Shown here one piece after another: positions 59,151 through 64,000 of a DNA stretch of 64,000 bases (the first letter of the stretch is position 1; the number at the start of each line of letters is the position of its first letter). The stretch lies in assembly GCA_002633025.1 (NCBI GenBank), contig NMRB01000327.1:311854-375853 (forward strand), in the 5' to 3' direction. The stretch is from Notospermus geniculatus (taxonomy: Eukaryota > Nemertea > Pilidiophora > Heteronemertea > Lineidae). The notes beneath the pieces were generated by a model. That model was not told where the DNA came from and did no database searches. It saw only the letters and a program-made list of their open reading frames with translations. The translations under genes and the position numbers were made by a program.

Positions 59151-60128
59151 TATATCAGAAGAAGTCTCTTTCCGTGGAGCAATACTCATATTTTGAGGTT
59201 ATCGAAATGGTAAAAACTGGTGTTAGTGATATTCATTTCCCTTTTAATATCAGCATGGATGAATCTCTCGGCCTTGGAGCAGCAGTAATCTGAGGAATCC
59301 ACCGTGATATGATATCAAAGGGATAACTCGATGGGTTGAGGGCAACATGCCAAATTATCAAACGATAGTCACGGGTTCTGAAGAGAATTAACCAATATCG
59401 CATCATGTAGCCGTTGTGATGCCAAGGTCCTCCCGTCTGTCAATCCAGCCTCCCTAGTGTCAGTCCATCATTGTATTCAATGAAGCAGATACGGTTATAG
59501 CAACCTTCTCGTCATCAGAATCATCACTTCATGCCAATAAACATTCTTATCACGATCCCGGTAGTCAGTCAACCCGATGAAAGACACACATTGGATGCAT
59601 GGATGCCACTCTCTGCCGAGGCAATAAGAAGTAATGATTGATCGAGAAGAGGCCCATTTTTACCACCGGCACAGTTTTTAAGCACCTGGCAAAGCCAATA
59701 TTCGACTAAGAAGCTGAGGCGATGCTCAAAAATGTGTTTGTTAAGGAAAGATTTTAAAAGATTGGCCAACTTATAAAGAATAGCCAACAAGAATGCCACA
59801 TTCAGTGACGCATCAAGACGAAGAGGCAAAACCGTGTTGGTCAAGGATCCTTCGACGATGCAACCGCTCTTGAAGGCGATTTCTCGCTGTCATACCTCAT
59901 AAAACCTCTGACCTTGTATCGATCCAGAGACCTGCTCACCTCAAGTCGCCACGACTCTCTGTAAATGCCCGAAGCACCGTGATTTTCATGGGAATCAACA
60001 GCCACGATCTCATCTGTGCTTCTATTTATTCCAGACACGGCCAACGTCACAGCGCTGTATTGAATGCTTTGGTCATTTGTACGCTTGCTCTGCTGGACCA
60101 TTTGAATAATAAGAACTGTATTGGTTAG
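59151..60128. other. Anonymous DNA with small open frames
   Basis: Minus-strand frames at 59569-59844 and 59841-60101 have no recognised domain or splice context. No gene is called. Confidence 0.4.
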
Positions 60129-60311
60129 ACACGCGTCCCATCGTCCCGAGAAGCCGCCCTGTCAGCGAGGATCGCCGTCTCTAGCACTAAGAAACCAGGC
60201 ATCGAACCTGAGGCGACGAGACAAACGTATTCCATGGCGACACTCGATGAGATCCAGCAACAAATAGACAAGATGCCGCATCCTGAAGGGGAAGAGATTC
60301 CGTTACAATGA
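60129..60311 (+). CDS. Possible terminal exon, hydrophilic C-terminal tail
   Basis: After TGTATTGGTTAG (possible acceptor ending at 60128), 60 sense codons stay open to TGA at 60309-60311. The peptide begins TRVPSSREAALSARIAVSST and ends MPHPEGEEIPLQ. It contains a short helical DEIQQQIDKM segment. Third codon positions are rich in G and C compared with the surrounding DNA, which favours this strand. The in-frame TAG just before it means it cannot extend upstream without splicing. It resembles a cytoplasmic tail, but the family is unknown and no upstream exon was identified. Confidence 0.3.
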   Translation, partial: TRVPSSREAALSARIAVSSTKKPGIEPEATRQTYSMATLDEIQQQIDKMPHPEGEEIPLQ

Positions 60312-60605
60312 TCCATGTCTAATTCTGTAAGCCTTGATTAACAGCGATTTATTCAAACAAGAGTAACGCGCCTTGATTAATGCGTGTCGTTTTTTCTCCG
60401 ATGGCATTCTTCAGCACGGATGATAATACAGCCTCGAGGCTGCCCGCAAGAAGGCAATCGACAGAACGGTCTGGCTTCCTATAGATCTACACGGAGTGCT
60501 GTGAGCCCAGCTCTACGATTTTCTACATGAAAGGACGGTAAAGAACTCTTTACTTTTCTGAAGAGATGACAACCCTTGGAGGAACTGTAATCCATTTCAG
60601 TCTTT
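60312..60605. other. Short anonymous stretch
   Basis: Possible 3' untranslated sequence of the exon above. No AATAAA was found close by. Confidence 0.3.
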
Positions 60606-60705
60606 TCTAGAGTTTCAGATTGTAGAGTTCCAGCCTGAAGAAGACCCCGGTTGGGGTCGAAAATTTGCTAAATATTCTGGAAATTGACTTTATATTCTTT
60701 ATCGA
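60606..60705 (+). mobile_element. Hairpin repeat family, single copy (hammerhead-like layout)
   Basis: In order: TTCCAG (60628-60633), CTGAAGA (60635-60641), arm GACCCC, loop GGTT, arm GGGGTC, GAAA (60659-60662), ATTT/AAAT hairpin with a three-base loop, then CTGGAA (60677-60682), which is complementary to TTCCAG. The same string recurs at 63854-63950, and a variant at 61800-61989. See the finding on the ribozyme-like fold. Confidence 0.8.
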
Positions 60706-60725
60706 GGGAGCCCACTCGTGATCAA

Positions 60726-60912
60726 TGAGGAACCTACAGAACTACCGCTACTAGGAGGCGCTGTGAGCGGTTGTACCTTTTTATGACGTCTCGTCCGTGT
60801 TGCACTGCGCCAAGGACGTCGTGACGCGACGTCATGGTGTTGCTTTGCTCTATTTTTGACGCCTTTGGCACAACCGCTTGTAGCGCCGGGATGATAACTA
60901 TGCGGGTTCCTC
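60726..60912. mobile_element. TIR element, TGAGGAAC family, copy 2
   Basis: It starts TGAGGAACCTACAGAACTAC and ends GGGTTCCTC. GGCGCTGTGAGCGGTTGTACC is mirrored by GGCACAACCGCTTGTAGCGCC. It aligns with 44716-44899 through the centre. It adds CGTCGTGACGCGACGTCATG, a dense cluster of CGTCA half-sites. Confidence 0.87.
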
Positions 60913-61378
60913 TCATTCAGTCAAAGCTGAAGCATGGATACGACCCACAACTACAAATGAACAGTGTAGTATTAAGAGATAAGGAACACATTATTCCTTC
61001 AGGCTTTGGGCATCAGTCGTCGAACGATTAAGACAAAGATTTAAAAGTTTTGATGGAATAAAACTTTTCACCGCTCTTCTTAAAAGTTGCGTTCACTTTT
61101 GAGATTTATGTACTGAACCCCCTGGCAAGCTCAGACAACTTGATACATCATTTTGTTGAGAAAACAATGTGGTCTGCAATATGCATTCGTCATAAAGGGC
61201 ATTTCTACTGATATATCAATACAATGCTTGAGTCTATTGTGGAATGTGCATCAGGAGGTGCATTAAGACATCAATGTCTTTCTCTTGACATTTCAAAACA
61301 ATTCTATGTAACAACAGGTGACGGCGGAACCATCACCAGGCTGACAGCTAACATTATCTTGCTATTGTTGACATGGAT

Positions 61379-61605
61379 CTAAAGACTGGGTAATGATCCC
61401 TGAAATAAGGAACTCTTGCTGTACATTTCTTTGACTATTCTGACTGGTTCCTCGTCTTGAACTTGGCGGAAGTGGTAAGGATTAGTCTTCTGTCTGCGTA
61501 CCGTCTTAGGACGTACTTTGTCAGGAAGCCTGATCGATGTGGTTCCGCCTGTACTCAATACAGTGGCGTATTTCAGCCATAACACCTCATCATACCAGGA
61601 AAACA
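61379..61605 (-). CDS. Possible terminal exon, basic C-terminal segment
   Basis: On the minus strand, after an acceptor-like TTCATTTAAG, 74 or so codons remain open to a stop at 61379. The peptide includes FSWYDEVLWLKYATVLSTGG, then a basic stretch (RPKTVRRQKTNPYHFRQV) and a Ser-rich end. There is no ATG at its start, so it would need an upstream exon. Composition is protein-like, but no family is recognised. Confidence 0.2.
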
Positions 61606-61799
61606 CTTAAATGAATTTAATTAGGCGTCGTTTTAATTAAATGAACACTCATTATTTTACCCAGACATTGTGTTAAATTAATCTATCGTAGATTCTGTCA
61701 AAGAAATCGTCGTTTGAGAAATTTGTGGTTCCCTGCTTGATAAATCACTCATGATGATTATAGCCGAATATACCATCGATCTACGTGTGTTATTATTTT

Positions 61800-61989
61800 G
61801 ATAAAATAGGAAGGGTCGTCTCCGAATTTCACAAATTTTCGACCCAACCGGGGTCTTCCTCAGGCACTTTCTAGTCGAGCTACCAGAAGCTCGACTCTTT
61901 CTGGTAGCTCGACTAGAAAGTGCCTAAGGAAGACCCCGGTTGGGGTCGAAAATTTGTTAAATTCGGAGACGACCCTTCCTATTATATCA
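61800..61989. mobile_element. Hairpin repeat family, fold-back copy
   Basis: Almost the entire 190 bp is one inverted repeat. Arms of about 85 bp run from ATAAAATAGGAAGGGTCGTC through CGACCCAACCGGGGTCTTCC and TTTCTAGTCGAGCTACCAGA. Each arm carries the GACCCC-GGTT-GGGGTC hairpin followed by GAAAATTTG. The outer ends (CCTATT) differ from the sequences beside the other copies. Confidence 0.93.
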
Positions 61990-63789
61990 TTTTGTGTGTC
62001 GTTCTTTGTGCTTTTTATTGGATATTATTATTTTGAAACTGACAACAGGTGTGATAAACAAACATTCTGTAAAATCTACTGAAAGTTGTCGAACGACCTC
62101 GTCAATGTTTCTTCTCGTATGACGAACAGACTACGCGGCCATTTTTCCTGTCGGAGTCATTGATTTGCATAAATAGATCCGATTGGCCAAAACACTCGTC
62201 GGGATTTATTTCATTGGTGGATGGAGGTGCACATCATACAAGCTCTTATGAGCGGAGTGTGTTCGTGCGTACGTAATGAAAACACAGAACCACTACTTTC
62301 AGTACAAGCTCCGTAAAGCAATTTAGTTTCGTCGAGAAAGACGTTGCTGTTTGGAACAGTTTTTCCTGAAGGCAAGACGCTCCATCCGGAAATGAAACGT
62401 AGTAAAAGTTGGCTGTGCGGAATGAAAGTTTGAACCAATTTTTTGACATTCCGAATCCTATTATGAATTTATAAATCCGATCAAATGAAGAGAGAATTGC
62501 TATTGTGTTTTGTCTTTATCTAAAAATGTGGCTGCTGAACAATTTCCGGCGGTAACAGAAATTGGAAAACCCGTCCGCTCTCAGTATTGCATCTTGTGGA
62601 CAAATTTGCAGTTAAAATAAGAGTTTGAATAATACACACTCTTCTGTGAGAGAAGGGAACTGCTGATGGAAAGAGTTCATTACATTTCATACACTGACTG
62701 AGTTACTCACGAATCCGTAATTAGTGACAAATTAATCAAGGTTCATGTTAAGTTACTGATTAGGCGTTCTTAATGAATTAATTCAATCATAACAATTACC
62801 TGTGTCTATCACGGCTGGCGAAGGTACATTACCACAGTTCAAGGTTATCAAATGAAGAATGAAGAAACTGGAGTTGAAAATGTGTGTATGACAGGTATTA
62901 GTGTCGTCTTTCACTAAGCCGTTTGACAAAGCCAATCGCCAAGTCACAATCTTTGTCAACTTCACCAAATAAAAGAGCATTAACAGATTATTCTTGTAAC
63001 TTCTACAGTATCCCCAAAACTACAGCACAGCGATTGGATGGGACATGCTAGAACGTGTCGTCGCAAACTAATGAATGCAAGGAATTCCCCGAATCCTGTG
63101 GAACACCGCAAAAACAAACATGAAACAGCATTCAAAAGTCCTATCGCCAATTTGGATGACGTTTAACATGTTTCGCGTCATATTGCATTGGGAATCGATG
63201 TAAGAAGGCTACGGTTCCCCCATACTAATGACGGAAGTGGCCCCTAATGCAATATTTCCGATTTTTCGCCGGTAAGAGAAAAATTTGAACGTTTTTGATC
63301 TGCGTGCCTGTCTGCTGGCATAATCGTCTTGAAAAGCTTTTCGCTGAGATTATTTCCGCCTCTCTGGATGGATAGAGAATGGTAATTGAAAAATGTGTTA
63401 AAAAAACCTAAAAATTAAGCATTTTTTCACAATATTTTACAATTTAGAACATACGTTAGTAATTAAGGTACATATGAGAAGATGCGTAATTTCATAGCGA
63501 ACACAATAATCCAAACCCCATGTCTGTGGCTTGTATTGGTAGTGCTCCATGGTCATATGAATCATCATATCTTAGCCCGAAAACGGTGGCCATTTTTCAA
63601 GATGGCCGCCATGCAGGTACCAAGCTACACTTTCGAAAAGTCCATCATAATTTTTTGGACCCTTCAGGTACCTGCCTAAGGCTGGTAGTGCGTAATAAAA
63701 CACCCTGTAACATGTATATGTGGGCTATAAAGTTATAATTTGGGGTAGGTTATTTAGAATTGGCTCCTTTTGACCCCAATTTGACCCCA
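61990..63789. other. Anonymous intergenic DNA
   Basis: No supported gene. Frames of 65-76 codons on both strands lack coding character. Confidence 0.5.
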
Positions 63790-63950
63790 TTTTCGACCCC
63801 AAGCGGGGTCTTCTCCAGGCTGGAACTTTACAATCTCTAGAAAAGGGGTCATTTCTAGAGTTTCAGATTGTAAAGTTCCAACCTGAGGAAGACCCCGGTT
63901 GGGGTCGAAAATTTGGTAAATATTCTGGAAATTGACTATTATACTTTATT
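63790..63950. mobile_element. Hairpin repeat family, paired inverted copy
   Basis: The left arm (63790-63841) and right arm (63853-63911) are inverse copies. The right arm then continues TTTGGTAAATATTCTGGAAA as in the 60606 copy. In the right arm, TTCCA and TGGAA again bracket CTGAGGA, the GACCCC/GGGGTC hairpin and GAAA. Confidence 0.88.
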
Positions 63951-64000
63951 ACATTGTCTGCGAAAATTGCAAATAAAAAGAATTAGAATGCCAATCGAGC

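Noticed and set aside
1-64000. Autonomous transposon or retrotransposon genes
   Set aside because: No frame shows a reverse-transcriptase YxDD block, an integrase zinc finger or a recognisable DDE/DDD transposase; all elements seen are non-autonomous.

Overview
The window is 64 kb of eukaryotic nuclear DNA, gene-poor and packed with repeats. It contains one complete intronless GPCR coding exon, one clear tRNA gene, a few probable exons of spliced genes, and many short non-autonomous DNA transposons, tandem repeats and segmental duplications. There is no operon structure and no reverse transcriptase or transposase reading frame. The receptor sequence, its coexistence with compact MITEs, and the repeated octamer TAGGCCTA suggest a marine invertebrate, most likely a non-vertebrate deuterostome such as an echinoderm or hemichordate. 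That placement is inference. A 251-base N run (24286-24536) and five isolated N bases (922, 32773, 33873, 37736, 47657) mark a draft assembly.

Layout. 1-2400: a ~212-bp satellite array, then a 638-bp unit duplicated in tandem. 3.7-5 kb: a small MITE and one copy of a longer interspersed repeat. 6.85-9.0 kb: a probable secreted-protein locus, with a signal-peptide exon that has a PAN/apple-like cysteine pattern (6850-7167) and a 3' exon rich in N-glycosylation sites (8034-9007). 9.3-11.4 kb: four different MITE families within 2.1 kb. 13.1 kb: tRNA-Ala(CGC), minus strand. 14.3-20.7 kb: more inverted-repeat elements and a 299-bp tandem duplication. 21.5-23.5 kb, minus strand: an alpha-2-adrenergic-like receptor of 647 residues, with a 5' splice acceptor and a short overlapping upstream ORF. 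A MITE carrying three perfect cAMP-response elements lies 29 bp beyond that acceptor. 24-49 kb: mostly anonymous DNA with two possible coding exons (26.0-26.3 and 41.1-41.7 kb), tRNA-derived SINE heads, minisatellites and dispersed repeats. 52.1-56.5 kb and 56.5-59.15 kb: two adjacent direct segmental duplications. 60-64 kb: a possible terminal exon (60129-60311) and three members of a hairpin/fold-back family that resembles a hammerhead ribozyme core.

The most informative comparison is inside the 52-56 kb duplication. The paralogous copies show an empty versus filled MITE site with a TAA target duplication, large copy-number changes in two minisatellites, and a clean 6-bp GGCCTA insertion. 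Most of the window has no recognisable gene, and many exon calls here are tentative because they rest on reading frame, codon pattern and splice-site appearance alone.
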